Assembly: GCF_036898095.1 (NCBI RefSeq)
Contig: NC_090768.1
Coordinates: forward strand, 50,213,465-50,277,464
Direction of reading: 5' to 3'
Source of the DNA: Palaemon carinicauda
Lineage: Eukaryota > Arthropoda > Malacostraca > Decapoda > Palaemonidae
Length of the DNA: 64,000 bases
How positions within the stretch are numbered: the first letter of the stretch is position 1; each line of letters opens with the position of its first letter. Position numbers and translations under genes: made by a program. Positions 25,766-37,270 of the stretch are shown here, piece by piece. The notes under the pieces are model-generated. The model was not told the DNA's origin and made no database searches. It saw only the letters and a program-made list of their open reading frames with translations.

Positions 25766-26687
25766 AAGGATGTCTCGACACCTGCGAATGTCATCCACAG
25801 GGGTCTACCAGGTAAAGTGGAGAGTCTTCTGTGGTTGGTGTCTTGGAAGGGATATCTCTCCACTCGATACCAATATACCAGCAATAGCGGAGTTTCTCGT
25901 GTATTTGCGGGAAGAAATGCGCCTTTCAGTCTCGGCAGTGAAAGGCTATTGCTCAGCCTTAAGTCTTGCCTTCAGGCTCAATGGAATGGACATTTTCTCT
26001 TCGCTAGAACTTTCTCTAGTCATACGAATTTATGAACTTACCTGCCCTCAGTCGGAAGTGAGACCTCCTCCATGGAACGTGGTTCGAGTCCTCAGGTCTC
26101 TTAAGAGACCTCCTTTCGAACCATTACGCCAGGCTTCTGATCGCCACCTAACTTGGAAGATGGTGTTCCTACTAGCTTTGGCCTCGGCCAAGCGAGTCAG
26201 CGAACTTCATGGTCTCTCGTATGACATCGCCCATTCAAGCGGATGGGGGGAGGTAACGTTCAGATTCGTCCTTGAGTTTGTTGCTAAAACTCAAAATCCA
26301 GGATTGCCGGACCCTCGGTTCGACACTTTCCGGATTTCGAGTCTCCGTTCTGTAACAGATGACCCAGACCATCTCCTATTGTGCCCAGTAAGGAGTCTGA
26401 GGCTCTATCTTAAGAGAACAGCAGCATTTCGTCCTCGGGTGCAATCATTGTACCTGAGCACGGGAAGGACGAAGAGGAGGGTCACCAAGAATACAATCTC
26501 AGCGTGGATTTGCAGGGTTATCCATCATTCCCTGAATCCCGACCCTCCTCCGTCACATCGCCCTAGAGCACATGATGTCAGAGGCATTGCTACGTCCCTG
26601 GCATTCAAGAAGAATTACTCAGTGACGCAGGTTTTACAAGCAGGTGTTTGGAAGCGTCAAACGACCTTCACAGCCCACTACCTGTAA
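25665..26687 (+). CDS. Tyrosine recombinase of DIRS D
   Basis: A 340-codon open frame starting within the linker, in a different frame. The core N-terminal SAM-like part (VYQVKWRVFCGWC ... EFLVYLREEMRLSVSAVKGY) is followed by the catalytic part: AKRVSELHGLS (first Arg), HDVRGIATSLAF (H-x-x-R), VWKRQTTFTAHYL (Trp and the nucleophile Tyr). All expected catalytic positions are present. YRs of DIRS elements insert the circular DNA intermediate without a target duplication. It stops at 26685-26687, followed by a 560-bp 3' region before the ICR. It may still encode a functional protein although the element is dead; whether it is transcribed is unknown. Confidence 0.85.
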   Translation: MPTSSTKPLHRCGFTSGDYPASPHRERFFQQVAERMSRHLRMSSTGVYQVKWRVFCGWCLGRDISPLDTNIPAIAEFLVYLREEMRLSVSAVKGYCSALSLAFRLNGMDIFSSLELSLVIRIYELTCPQSEVRPPPWNVVRVLRSLKRPPFEPLRQASDRHLTWKMVFLLALASAKRVSELHGLSYDIAHSSGWGEVTFRFVLEFVAKTQNPGLPDPRFDTFRISSLRSVTDDPDHLLLCPVRSLRLYLKRTAAFRPRVQSLYLSTGRTKRRVTKNTISAWICRVIHHSLNPDPPPSHRPRAHDVRGIATSLAFKKNYSVTQVLQAGVWKRQTTFTAHYL

Positions 26688-27250
26688 GACGTGACCCACA
26701 GGAGGCTCGATACATTTTCTATCGGCCCTGTGGTGGCTGCACAACAGCTGGTTTAAACCTCAGGCTCCTTAATGGAAAGTAGCAGAAGGTTGAGGGCATT
26801 GTTACCCGGTTTTAGTCTGCATGAATGAAAAGGTATCCCTGGTCCTTATTCTTTTCTTCATTTTCCCCTCTCTTGGGGAAAGCAGCATCCTGGATTCTCT
26901 GCACAGCTGACCTCAAACCACTGCAGGTAAACCATGTTTCCTTGTGTTCCTAATATTAAGATAATACTGTCACGTCCCCATACCCTTACGAGGTGCTATT
27001 GGGAACGTCCTATCCTAGAATTCCATCTAAAGGACTTCAGGTCAACTTCCTAGGACGAGTCACACTTCACTCCTTCACACACAAGCTTACGTAGGCTGCG
27101 GTCCTTGCAGAGCAAGGCACTTGCGAGGTGCTGGGACTCCTTATCTTGAGCACTGACACACCCAGATACTGAGTCCCCGGGCTAAAGCCAAAAGCCAGTA
27201 AAGGCTGGGACTTACCACCCTACCTAAGGGTTAAGTCACCCATATTAAAT

Positions 27251-27321
27251 GGCGTGGTTTGTATTTCGGTTATGGAACAAATGACAAATTCATAGATAAT
27301 TTATATTTTTCCTAACCATAC
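27251..27321 (+). repeat. Internal complementary region (ICR) of DIRS D
   Basis: The sequence GGCGTGGTTTGTATTTCGGT...GGAACAAA is the reverse complement of the left tip (17393-17423). TGACAAATTCATAGATAATT... is the reverse complement of the right tip (about 27551-27590). The two halves abut, i.e. they equal the junction of a circularised element. There are a few mismatches to the tips, unlike in A-C. Confidence 0.8.
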
Positions 27322-27383
27322 AAACCTTAGCTATTTAATCAAACTTGCCCGCCAGCCCTGTCCCCCGGGAAGTCCTACCTCTA

Positions 27384-27514
27384 AGCAAAGTGAGCTAGTC
27401 ACAGGTGTTTGAGGGGGGGAGGGGTAGCTAGCTACCTCTCACTACCCCCTCGCTAACTAGCGAGGGGGTAGTAAACCCTCGTTAAAATTTTAATGGCTCG
27501 TCATTTCAGCTACG
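27384..27514 (+). repeat. Right inverted terminal repeat of DIRS D
   Basis: Reverse-complement partner of 17422-17550: AGCAAAGTGAGCTAG, CACAGGTGT, a CTAACTAG core, GGGTAGTAAACCCTCGTTAA and GGCTCGTCATTTCAGCTACG. It contains a perfect internal palindromic stretch CCCCCTCGCTAACTAGCGAG. Confidence 0.8.
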
Positions 27515-27777
27515 CCGAAAGTAATACCCATATTAAACAGCTAATGTTTGTATGGTTAGGAAAAATACAAATTATCTACGAATTTGTCATTTTTCAGACA
27601 TGTTATCTTAAGTAAAATAATGGATTTGTCATTTTACAATGTTTAGACTTTTCTTTTTCTTAATTGCAGTACTTTTACTTCCCATACATTTTTATGGTTA
27701 TAATTTTGAAAAACTTTTTTTATGTTGATTTTTATACGTGTATGCTACATGTAATGCTATTTTTCAGATTGATTGCC

Positions 27778-29571
27778 ATGGAGTCCCACGAAAAAGAAAT
27801 TCCCAAACCATGGGTGAAGAAGGAGTCGAAACGAAACCCTGGTACACCGTATTATCTCAACTTGGAGACCTTTGAACGTTCTTGGACCTTTCCAACTGAG
27901 GATTTTAAGAAGAAAGAAGATCCAGATAACAAAACAGGTGTTTTCATAGAAGCTGCTCCTGTTATTGTTGAAGATATAAAATGCCCAACAAAAGTTGGAA
28001 ATAAAAGACAAAATAGAGAGTCTTCATACAAGGAATTACCTTGCGCAGAGAAAGAGGCTACTGAAGAGGCATCAAGAAAGAAGCTCAGGGTAGATGATGG
28101 AGATGAATCTAGCAAAATAATAGTTAAAAGAAAGAAAAGAAATAGAGGGAAAAGGAAAGGCAAGGGCAAGGAAATTCCTTCTCTTCCCCCTACTGAACTT
28201 GATACAGGAAAGGCAGACTGTCCTAGCACAGATGAAAAAGATTTCTCTAAGTCTAATGTGTGCACCCTCGTGTCTGATGTATCAGATGATAAACCTACCC
28301 GTAGTGATAAAGATGGGGGAAAATTGGAATCAGTAAATTTACTAGATAGCAACAGGAAACCCATCAAGTTTACTTTAAACAACATTTTCAAAGACAAGAT
28401 TGATACAGCAGAGAAAGCTATATCTGAAAAGAATGCTAATACAGGTAAATCAAAGTCTAAACCAACCTTACATCCAAGTATCTTGGCCTTTCAAAAGTTA
28501 GCCAATACTGTGAAGTGGTCCAAATCAAGCCCTCCGATTCCCAAGAAAGGAAGTCTCCTTACACCAGCCATTAAAAGCAAAGCTGAAGAAACTGAGAGAA
28601 ACAAGCAAACAAATATCTTGAAAACCACATCATCTATTTCTTCTGAGGGTCGAGAGACATGCTTTAAACTATCAGGTTTTAGAATCCCCAAGAAAAAGCT
28701 ACCTGAAACTAAGTCCACAAAATTGTTGGAGGGGTTAATTGACTTAAGTTATGGTTCTAGTGATGAGGAGGAAACCAAAGAACAAAGTGAGCTTGAGGGT
28801 AGGGACAAGAAACCAAGTATACCCAAAATTAGCAAGAACTATGATAGATATGTAGATGATAATGCAGATGTGAAGCAAGAGAAGCAGCCAATATGTGGTG
28901 ATAGAGATTCTGGTTACAAAATAAATTTAATGAAAAGGGGCTTAGAATCATCTCGGTCCATCTCGCCAGAGGTTAAATTTAAGAAAAAAGAACAAGCCCA
29001 ACAGAAACAGAAACAGCCGTTATTTACAGAAATCCTGAAAGATGAAGAATTTAAGAGTAGTGAAGATTCAGGAACACACACACCACATCAGGAAAAGATT
29101 GACCAGAATTTAAGTGACATACTAAAGAATAATGAGGAAACGATACAACTTCGCAAAGAGCTAGATGAAGAAGAGTTTATGGAGGTAGAGATTCAGGAAA
29201 TTATTAGCGAAATTGCCACATTTCGTGGAAATGCAAACCTCTTGCTCCATGATGATAAAAAATCAGTATGCACTGATTTTGATAAAAGTACAAATTTTGT
29301 TTATTATGTTGTTGATACCAATGTTCTGCTATGTGACCTGAAATTCCTAGAAAAGTTGAAGACTCGAGAAATTGATGGAAAGCCAGTGGTGATAGTTATA
29401 CCCTACATTGTTTTACAAGAACTCGATGGCTTGAAGAAGAGAACATCCGTTGGCAATGCTAGTCAACGAGCGATTACCTGGTGCAACAAGTACTTTGAAA
29501 ACAAAGATACCCGTGTGGTTGGCCAGAATTATGACGATTACCTCGTTACTTTATCCCATACACGCAAAAGT
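27778..29571 (+). CDS. SWT1: SWT1 coding exon 1 (N-terminus, first half of PIN)
   Basis: Start ATG at 27778 (GCCATGG, good context) lies 10 bp after an acceptor TATTTTTCAG (27758-27767), so a 5' UTR exon must lie upstream. Residues about 8-36 look like a WW motif (PWVKKES...YYLNLETFERSWTFP). Residues 40-500 are long, charged and low in complexity, with basic KRKKRNRGKRKGKGK patches suggesting a nuclear location. From about 508 the PIN domain begins: YYVVDTNVLLCD (first acidic residue), VIPYIVLQELDGLK (second), RVVGQNYDDYLV. The donor AGT|GTAAGT at 29572 ends the exon on a codon boundary. SWT1 proteins are nuclear PIN endoribonucleases in mRNP quality control; this function is known for yeast Swt1 and is transferred here by homology. 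Confidence 0.88.
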
Positions 29572-29978
29572 GTAAGTATTGTTTCACATAACTTAATAAT
29601 CTAGATCTTTAAATTGTAAAAATATACTATACATAATGTACTGATTATAAAAAAGTCCTTCAGTTGATAAATCCAGAAAATTTAAAACTCAATGTTTTAC
29701 CATATGGAATATTCAATAAATTAAAATTAGTATTTGTTGTAAAAACTTTAAAAGTATACTTTTGCCTATCTTGCTGTTAGCTTCTATTTTTTTTTCTTAG
29801 TTGATTGTTATATCTGTCCTGTTTCCTATTCCTAGTGCTGTCTTTTATTGATCTGTCATATCTCTTTCCTTTTACCTCTTTAGTGGCCTTCTTTTAGCCT
29901 CCTCAAAAACTTTAATTACTATTGATAGAGTAAAATGTAAATTTCATTTTTCTTGAATATTTGTTTCATTTCTTACAG

Positions 29979-30874
29979 AGTGCTGATGACCTCATACGTG
30001 ATTGCTGTCTGCTAATGAAAACACAAAGTCTCGATGTACGGTTGTTGACGAATGACACAAATTTACGTAATAAGTCGCTGGTCTCAGCTATTTCTGCTAC
30101 AAGTGTTGAAAAATTAAAACTTCTTATTGAAAATTCAAAAGAAAAGTCTTTCACTATAGCGAATGAAAGTTGTGAACTTTTTGAAATTTGTGAGTTGAGG
30201 AAAAGTTCCCCATCTCCTGAGACGTCAACTCTTGAAAGCATGGTAGTGACACTAACAAAAACATCGTGTCCTCAAGAAATACCTAAGCTGAGTAGTCGCA
30301 AACTTGAGAAATTTCCAAGAAAAGCCAATTCAAGTGATGGACAGAACTCAGAAAAATACACAGTTGAAATGTTAAATGATATAGAAGTGTCACTGAGCAA
30401 GACTCTTGGACAAATCCTCGAAGCTGTATTTGTGGATGCTTATGGCCATGACCTGTGGAAGCAGATAATAATTCACAAACCTCCTTGGACATTACGTGAA
30501 ATACTAAATTGTTGGCACAAACACTGGATAGCCGTATTCAACGATAAGTTTGATTTCAAAGTTAAAGATTTAATAGCTGACATGTCAAAATTGTTAAAAG
30601 TGGCACATAGTGAGAATGACATAAGGACACTATTGCAGCAGACTAAATGTCTTTATGCAATTATTGAAAAAACTGATTATAAAGACCACCTAGTACCTCT
30701 TCAGCCCAAAGCCTTAGATGTTGCGTCTGACTGTACCATGAAGGAAACGAAGGCCGAAATTCAAGAAAGCGCTGAACCAGAAGAATTCACCAGTCTCAAA
30801 CCTCAACAGGAAAAGGGATTTTCAAATGTCAAGGAGATGATAAACCTTGTTGGTGTTTATATAACTCATTTTCT
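29979..30874 (+). CDS. SWT1: SWT1 coding exon 2 (rest of PIN, C-terminal domain)
   Basis: An acceptor TTTCTTACAG (29969-29978) is followed in phase 0 by SADDLIRDCCLLM and VRLLTNDTNLRNK, the third and fourth conserved parts of a PIN active site, with their Asp residues. The rest is a helical region (YTVEMLNDIEVSLSKTLGQI ... ILNCWHKHWIAVF) that fits the C-terminal domain of SWT1 proteins. The donor CT|GTAAGT at 30875 leaves two bases of a codon. Intron 1 is only 407 bp, whereas the next intron is 27.4 kb. Confidence 0.88.
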
Positions 30875-31067
30875 GTAAGTATACCTACTGCATATTTACT
30901 GCCTATCATTGTAGAATTATGAATTATATTCTAATGAATATATATTTGTTCCTACACGAATATAAACCATTGTCCTTTAATAGGAAAATTACTTCAGTGG
31001 AACTGTAATGGCCTTATAAACTTCTAACAAGGTAAATATAGTCGGCTTTCAGGTGGTGGTAGGGGGA

Positions 31068-31253
31068 TACTGAAGGTTCCTCAAGAAAAAAGCTCGGGGT
31101 AGATGATGTAGAGGAACCTAGCAAAGTAATACAGTAGTTAAAAGAGAGAAGAGAAACAGAGTAAGACATAAAAGTAAAGAAATTCCTTTGCTTCCACCTA
31201 CTGAACTTTATATAGGAGAGGTAGACTGTAGTAGCACTGATTTTTCTAAGCCC
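31068..31253 (+). pseudogene. Partial duplicate of SWT1 exon 1 in the SWT1 intron
   Basis: This stretch aligns in the same orientation with SWT1 28057-28252, with roughly three quarters of bases identical by eye. Shared blocks include TCAAGAAA(A/G)AAGCTC, GGGTAGATGATG, AAAGAAATTCCTT against AAGGAAATTCCTT, and CTACTGAACTT. It has in-frame stops (ACAGTAGTT, GAGTAAGAC) and small deletions. No acceptor or donor is evident, so it is a dead copy of an internal exon part. Confidence 0.8.
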
Positions 31254-31384
31254 ACCTGACGAGTGGAGCATCCCGTACTTTGACTTTGGCCACAAACATA
31301 CTTCTATGGCCTTTATTTGGCTCGCCAATACTTTTTCTTTTCTCTTTCTAGAGTCTCTGTTTTTGCTATTTATGTACAATACTT

Positions 31385-33506
31385 GTCTGATGGTAACTCC
31401 ACTGGCAGACGTGGCTTCGCCCAGGCAAAGATGCCCATAATTGCAGCCAGTACATGATCAATCTGGAGTTGGATACTCATCAGGTGTGTAGCTTCTACAG
31501 GAGTCAGGACTGCTTGCCGTTTTTCCCCTGTGGCGAGTGCAGGGCATGGCCACCTCTTGAGTGGGTGGAGTACTTGAAGAAGATAAGTAAGTGAGGTTCT
31601 TCAGTGTTTGACTTAGCAATACCTAAGCTGATGCCAAAGAAGCTCTATAGCTCCTTCTCTGTTTTGGGTTTGAAGCCTTCTGTATCTCCTTTGGGTTCTC
31701 ATAAGGAATTTATAAGGGAAAGTGAGACCTTGCCTAACCCTCAGGGAGTGCTATGAAAGTGAAGAGTATTAACTTTTCCTCAGTGAAGGTAATACAGGGG
31801 CTTATTACCTTCTTTTGAAGTATACCCATCCCTGTAAAGCATGATGGCAACCCTCCCAAAGACCTTGACTTATTTATCATTAAATGCTGTATTTACAGTG
31901 CCATGTCTGCTCAGAAGTTTCTAGAGGGGTTAGCTGCTGCTAAGACCCAGGAGTCTTCCTTTGCTACGTCCTCCTCTCCGACTGTACCATCAGCAGAGGA
32001 GCAACGTGGTGTTGCACCCCTCAATGAGTCCTTGCCTGCTCCAGTGAATGTTCCTGTGTCTTTGTCTGCCACAGCTCTGTCACCGCCAATCAGGAAATCA
32101 TAATTGCTGGTGAAGCCTGATAAGAGGAAACCGAAGTGTATACACTTGCCATCCTGTACAACCTCACTTGTTCCTGTCTCTCCTTCCTCGTCTGTTGCAG
32201 AGCCTTCAGAAGTGAAGCCTGCCTCCCTAAAGAGAAGGAAAAAAAGATCACCAAAGCCAAGGAGGAATGATTGTGCCAAGTTTCACGAGACATCGACTGA
32301 TCTCTCCCCATGGTTGCGTGGGAGAAGCGGTGCTGTACACCAATCCGGCTCGGGAAGGTATTTTAATATAAAATAAAGGAGCGCACGCTCCCGCTACCAG
32401 TTCTCGGTCTCTTACAGGACCTTGCAAAATCACTGCTAGTTGGGATGTTGGCTGCCTCCAGTGACACTCCAGTGACAACGACTGCCTTTATAGGAGATCT
32501 TTCAGAAGTGAAGTAACTTTGGATCTTTCTTCTTGCTCAACTGTGTGCGAGAAGGTAGATCGGGGTTCTTCTGGTCATCCACTGTCTCTACGAGACCCTT
32601 CATCAAACAGTTGATAACTTCAAAATATCAGAATGGCCCTGGTGGCTCTCACGGTGTCACATGCCTAATGGTTTCCAGATTGCTGATGCTCCCCGTTGAG
32701 GTACCAAGTGAATTACCCCATTGACCAATCTACTCTGTCAGCACCATTTGTAGAGGTACCACACAACTCAATGACATCCCTGTCATTTCACGGGTGGTGA
32801 CTAGCAAATCTTCCAAACGAAAGGCTTTTCACGAGGTACTGCACAGATGTCTGGATATCTGTGAAGATTCTCTGCTGCTATCTACCAGGAAAAGGGGACC
32901 AGCTTCAGCAGTTGGCATTGTAGATGGGATACTTCTCCATTCAGGGCCTCTCTGCAATTGATAGCAGATTTCCTCATCTATCATCATCGAGAGAAGCTCC
33001 TCTCAGTTTCTGGTGTGAAAGGCTATCACTCAGCCTTGAGCCAGGTTTTCAGACTGAAAGGCTTAAACCTTTCCTTTACATAGAAAATATCTGTGTTAAT
33101 GAGGAGCTTCAAGCAGAATTGTGCTCCCAGAGAACCAGAATGGATATCATGAGAGTTCTCTTCTCTCTCAAATGCTGTCTGTATGAACCCTTAAGGTGTT
33201 TCTGCTTGCCTTGGCCTCAGCTAAGAGTGTATGCAAGTTGCATGGCTTGTTTGTCACTAGTCATAAGTTTCCGTTATGATAGTCCCGGAATTCATGGCCA
33301 AGACTTAGAACCCAGCCTTCCACGACCCCAGGTTCGAGTCCTCCATCTCTGCCCTCCAAGACCTGACTAATGATCAGGATGACCTGCTTCTCTGTCCTGT
33401 GAGGGCACTTTGGCACTACCTGAAGGGAACCCAGCATTCCAGATTGGAGCACCAGAGGCTGTTTGTCAGTACCAATATTGTGAATGGGCGCCCTTCAAAC
33501 GAGAGT
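31385..33506 (+). mobile_element. Relic of an older DIRS-like element, cut by copy A
   Basis: About 31465-31560 encodes the Gag-start motif LDTHQVC...C...CGEC followed by RAWPPLEWVEYLKK, as in copy D. 31903-32376 is Ser/Pro/Lys-rich Gag-like sequence. From about 32680 linker and YR sequence appear in broken frames: PSELPH, HEVLHRCLD; then ADFLIYHHREKLLSVSGVKG, GYHSALSQVF; then DDLLLCPVRALWHYLK (about 33377-33424). RT and RNase H are missing. Many stops show it is ancient. It ends abruptly at the left tip of copy A. The continuation right of A (after 40369) is not clearly recognisable as YR. Confidence 0.7.
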
Positions 33507-33520
33507 TTTTCAATATTAAA

Positions 33521-33678
33521 CTTACCCGATAATCATGTAGCTGTCAACTCCGTTGCCCGACAGAATTCTATGGAGGGATACGCCAGCTATCACAATACTA
33601 GAAGGGGGTGTATTTACCAGCGCCACCTGTGGCCAGGTACTCAAGTACTTCTTGTTGACACCTCCTCAATTATTCCTC
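33521..33678 (+). repeat. Left inverted terminal repeat of DIRS A
   Basis: CTTACCCGATAATCATGTAG to TCAATTATTCCTC. By eye a perfect reverse complement of 40175-40332. Identity of the pair is consistent with recent insertion or with repair of one end from the other during replication. Confidence 0.9.
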
Positions 33679-35269
33679 TGTCGTGCTTCCGGCAAGACGT
33701 TCTGGGATACGCTTATGTTCTTGGAGTATTTTCACGACTTTGGTGAAGTATTTCTCTTTGATTTCGGCTGTCGCTTTACTGGAAAACTTCTATATTAGCT
33801 TAGTTAGCTTTTGGAATTAATTTGATTAATTTTGGTGACGAGAGAGTAAAGAGAGAGAGAGAGAGAGAGATATGAACTCTCGTTCACCTTTCAATGGCCG
33901 ACCCTTCCCTTAGACGGAAGTGTTGGTGTCTAAGAGAGTATAGACTCTCTTTCTTAATTTTGCTTAACAAAGTTATAGATTTATTTTATATCTCTCCGCC
34001 TCTTATAGGCCTCTTCGATTAACTTCCTTTTATTATAAACTCATTAAAATTAATTTTTATATTTGTTTATATTCGACCTTCCTAATAGTAGGCGGTCTTT
34101 TACCGAAGTTAATAAACTTTGAGCCCGTCATTTCGGTTTTACCTGTTAACATATTATGCTATTTCCGCCACAGAGTTTGAAAGATTTTCTTTGACAGTCT
34201 AGTACTGTTTTCAAAGCTGAACTAACGTGTTGTTTTGTCTCTGCAGTTGTTGACGTTCAGAACGTTCAACTTGCACTCTATCGTTACGATAGAGAAAGAA
34301 TGTTCACGGTTTCACGTTGCAGTAAGAGTAACCGTGTCTAGCGTTTTGTTCATTCTTTCTTAACTTAATGGTTTTGATCCTAATAAAGGAACTTTTCAGT
34401 TTTTTCCTTTAACAATAATATGTTTTAACGATATATATGATTGGGCTCTTCTCTCAGGTTCTAAGTCAAGAGAGAGAGAGAGAGAGATAGAGACGGAGGG
34501 AGAAAGAGGATAAACGTTTCATTCAAGCCTGCCAGGCGTACGAGTAACGTCATTATCGATTTTTGCTCTTCTCCCTAGTCTCTTTAGGGGAAGAAACTAA
34601 ACGTTTCTAGAGTGATCTAGTGTTTAGTCTCTTTCCAACCACTGATTTATCTTTCATTAGATTTTTCTGTTACATTGTAATTCTGTTTTCGCAATTACTA
34701 ACTTTGAGAAAGGATAGAATTGCGTATTTCAGGTACAAACCACTTAAGTTTCGAGTTCAGTGAAATAAGTGCAAACAGAAATCAAAGTGATAAGTGATTA
34801 GTGCGTGAGGGTACTTTTGTGCGCGCCAGTCGTCCTCCCAGTCCGGGACCTCTTGCAAGCTCCCAAGCCCAGGGGAGAAGCAATGTCGAAGGGCATAAGG
34901 GTTCAGCAGGCCTTGATCGGCGCACAGAAGTATTCTCGGTGGTTGTGGGCGTGTCTTAACGAGACCGTCACTCCCACCCGCAGACGATTGAGCCCTTATT
35001 TTGCTCGTCTGCAGAAGAGATTAGGGGAGAAAATAAAGGCAGAGTAACGCTGGTCTCAGGTCTCAAGACTTCTTAAACGTTAAGTCCAGACCTATGCCAG
35101 ACGTACGAAGTTAAAGTTCACAACCCGAATGCAGTCGTTGGGTTAGCTCTGACTCTCCTAAGTCATCAGTTGATTACTCTCCGACTTAGAGGAGTAAGGT
35201 TCTGCCACAACAGATCTCTGCTGTTAAGGCTTTACCTCAGCAGAACTTAGTGTCTGCCGACCCCAAGTT

Positions 35270-35650
35270 AACTCTACTGCAGTCCATACAGTCACAACTT
35301 TCGGTCTTGATGCGTGAGTGTCGGGCTGAGAGTGTTGCACCGCCTGCACTCCCTCCACCTGTTCTCGCTGCACCTGTGCTCGCCCAGCCTGCACCTGCTC
35401 CGCCTGGTCGCAGCACCATCTGCCAGGCGTACGATGTTGTGAACTCTACTACAGTCCATGCAAGCACAGTTTTCGGACTTGATGAGTGAGTGTCGGGCTG
35501 AGAGTGTTGCTCCACCGCCTCCGCCTACACTCCCTCCTCCTACACTCGCTCCGCCTGATCACAGTACCATCTGCCAGGCGTATGATGTTGTGGACTCTAC
35601 TACAGTCCATGCAAGCACAGCTTTCGGACTTGATGCGTGAGTGTCGTGCT
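35270..35650 (+). repeat. ~175-bp tandem repeats in gag of DIRS A
   Basis: Three copies of a segment holding CAGTCCAT(A/G)CA, GA(G/C)TGTCG(G/T)GCTGAGAGTG and a Pro-rich tail before CCAGGCGTA(C/T)GATGTTG. Copy C has this segment once (about 50690-50760). Confidence 0.75.
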
Positions 35651-35654
35651 GAGA

Positions 35655-35900
35655 GTGTTGCACCTCCTGCACCTGTGGTGCACCAACCTCCTGCACCCGT
35701 TCAGCCTGTGCTGCACCCGCCTGCACCGGTGGTGCACCAACCTCCTGCACCCGTTCAGCCTGTGCTGCACCCGCCTGCACCGGTGGTGCACCAACCTCCT
35801 GCACCCGTTCAGCCTATGCTGCACCCGCCTGCACCGGTGGTGCACCAACCTCCTGCACCCGTTCAGCCTGTGCTGCACCCGCCTGCACTCGCTGCACCCA
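35655..35900 (+). repeat. 54-bp tandem repeat in gag of DIRS A
   Basis: About four copies of an 18-codon unit (HPPAPVVHQPPAPVQPVL), nearly identical at the DNA level, with only one clear substitution (CCTGTG to CCTATG). Unit length is a multiple of 3, so the frame is kept. Confidence 0.9.
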
Positions 35901-36589
35901 GTCGCAGCTCCTTCTGCCAGGCGTACGATGTTGAACCACTTTCGGAGTTTGCTGTTCACAGTGTTGTTCAGCCTCAGCCTTCTTTAAGGCAACCCTTGCT
36001 TTGGGATCAGGAGAGTTACACTCTTCCTCCTCCTCCCCTTGCTGCTCCTCCAGTGGTGCAACTCTCGGTTGGGGTACAACAACCTCTCCCCTCCGTGAGT
36101 CTGTCTGCTCAATCAGCGCTGCACCGAGTTCAACCCTCATCTAGGCAAGCTCATCTACACCATGCACTTGCGCCTCAGGAGCCTCAGCTTGCTAGAACTT
36201 TACCTTGTTCTGCGCAGCCTCAACCTTCTCATGCTCCACTCATCTCTCAGGAACAGGAACGGACTACTCAGCCTCCGTCCTCCGCTCAGCTGGTACAATC
36301 CTTGGGTGCAACTCTTGCTAGGAGTCAACCTCCTTCACCCTTGCACCTGCCTTCTGCTCCGTCTGTTGTTCAGCCTATGCAGTCTGAACCTCAGGTTTTC
36401 CCTCAAGTTGAGGAAACCTCTGTTGTTGTTCCAGCTCGTTCTGACTCTGCTGTTCAGCATACCATGGTTTAAACCCCATGCAAGCATGCATTAAGCACTC
36501 TAGCACTGGTCATGGAATTTCTGAGAAATGTTAAACGCCATGCACACGCTCTGCTTTCCTTTCAGCAGGCTCTGCTTACAGCAGGCTCT

Positions 36590-36735
36590 ACTTCCTACAT
36601 GCTCAGCATTCAGCATGCTCTGCATTCAGCATGCTCTGCATACAACATGCTCTGCATACAGCATGCTCTGCATTCAGCATGCTCTGCATACAGCATACTC
36701 TGCATACATCATGCTCTGCATACCTTACCGCATGC
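36590..36735 (+). repeat. 18-bp CATGCTCTGCAT-type tandem repeat in DIRS A
   Basis: GCATGCTCTGCAT(T/A)CA(G/A)CAT units repeat about eight times. Copy B has a related array at 43860-44190 in the homologous place, but with different dominant units. Confidence 0.85.
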
Positions 36736-37270
36736 TTCTCAACACATCTTGGGTTGTTGCCAACTCACTAGACTGTCAAGCAGTTTCATAACGTTGCCTT
36801 CTAGTCTGCTGCTTTGCACCAGTGAACCCTCACTCAGAGAACTTAGCTTTTCTAGGATAAGGTCCCTGTAGATGAGAAAGTTCTTTTCTCCCTCCTTCTG
36901 ATATTCCCTTGAGGACTCTGTCATTTGGAGGGAGCCTTTAGCTGCATAACCTCTTATGGACTTTTATTTAAGCATAACATGCTTACAGGGAAGGTAATGG
37001 TTACACTTCAGCCGCTAATCCCGTCTGTTACCACACCTGCTCCCATAGACCTTGAGCTGTGTTGCATGACATGCAGTCCAAGCTTAGTCCTTGTTAGAGG
37101 ATTTTTTGTTTACGGAGTCAATGTGTCACGGGGAAGACGTTCAACAACCAACAGAAGGGACTTGTTGTGACGCAGTGGGCAACCTCAGCAACCCGTTAAG
37201 GAGTTGTCTGTACGACCCAGACAGTCTAGACAGATTCGGGTTGTCACTGTACTTCCTCGCTTGCCCATGA

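Larger units (their letters stand above)
17393..27592 (+). mobile_element. DIRS-type YR retrotransposon, copy D (decayed)
   Basis: About 10.2 kb with inverted terminal repeats (17422-17550 and 27384-27514) and an internal complementary region at 27251-27321. Order: gag (duplicated internally), RT, RNase H, conserved linker, tyrosine recombinase. That order with inverted repeats and a YR instead of a DDE integrase defines the DIRS group. The left end begins TTTGTTCCGTAAC; the right end is ...AATTTGTCAT. No target-site duplication is visible. Gag has in-frame stops and frameshifts, and RNase H is frameshifted, so it is not autonomous. It ends about 185 bp before the SWT1 start codon and lies in the same orientation. 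Confidence 0.85.

Noticed and set aside
23761..26687. RT plus integrase-like gene as an LTR retrotransposon or endogenous retrovirus
   Set aside because: The integrase is a tyrosine recombinase (R...HxxR...Y), repeats are inverted with an ICR, and there is no protease, primer-binding site or LTR. This is the DIRS group.
25665..26687. Phage or bacterial integrase by contamination
   Set aside because: It sits in a DIRS element between RT/RNase H and inverted repeats, next to a spliced animal gene.
27664..27777. Upstream extension of SWT1 to an ATG at 27664
   Set aside because: The extra 38 residues are hydrophobic and AT-driven, and a good acceptor (ending at 27767) lies between them and the conserved start MESHEKE.
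35559..36140. Minus-strand ORFs over the 54-bp repeats
   Set aside because: Pure shadow of the repeated plus-strand gag sequence.
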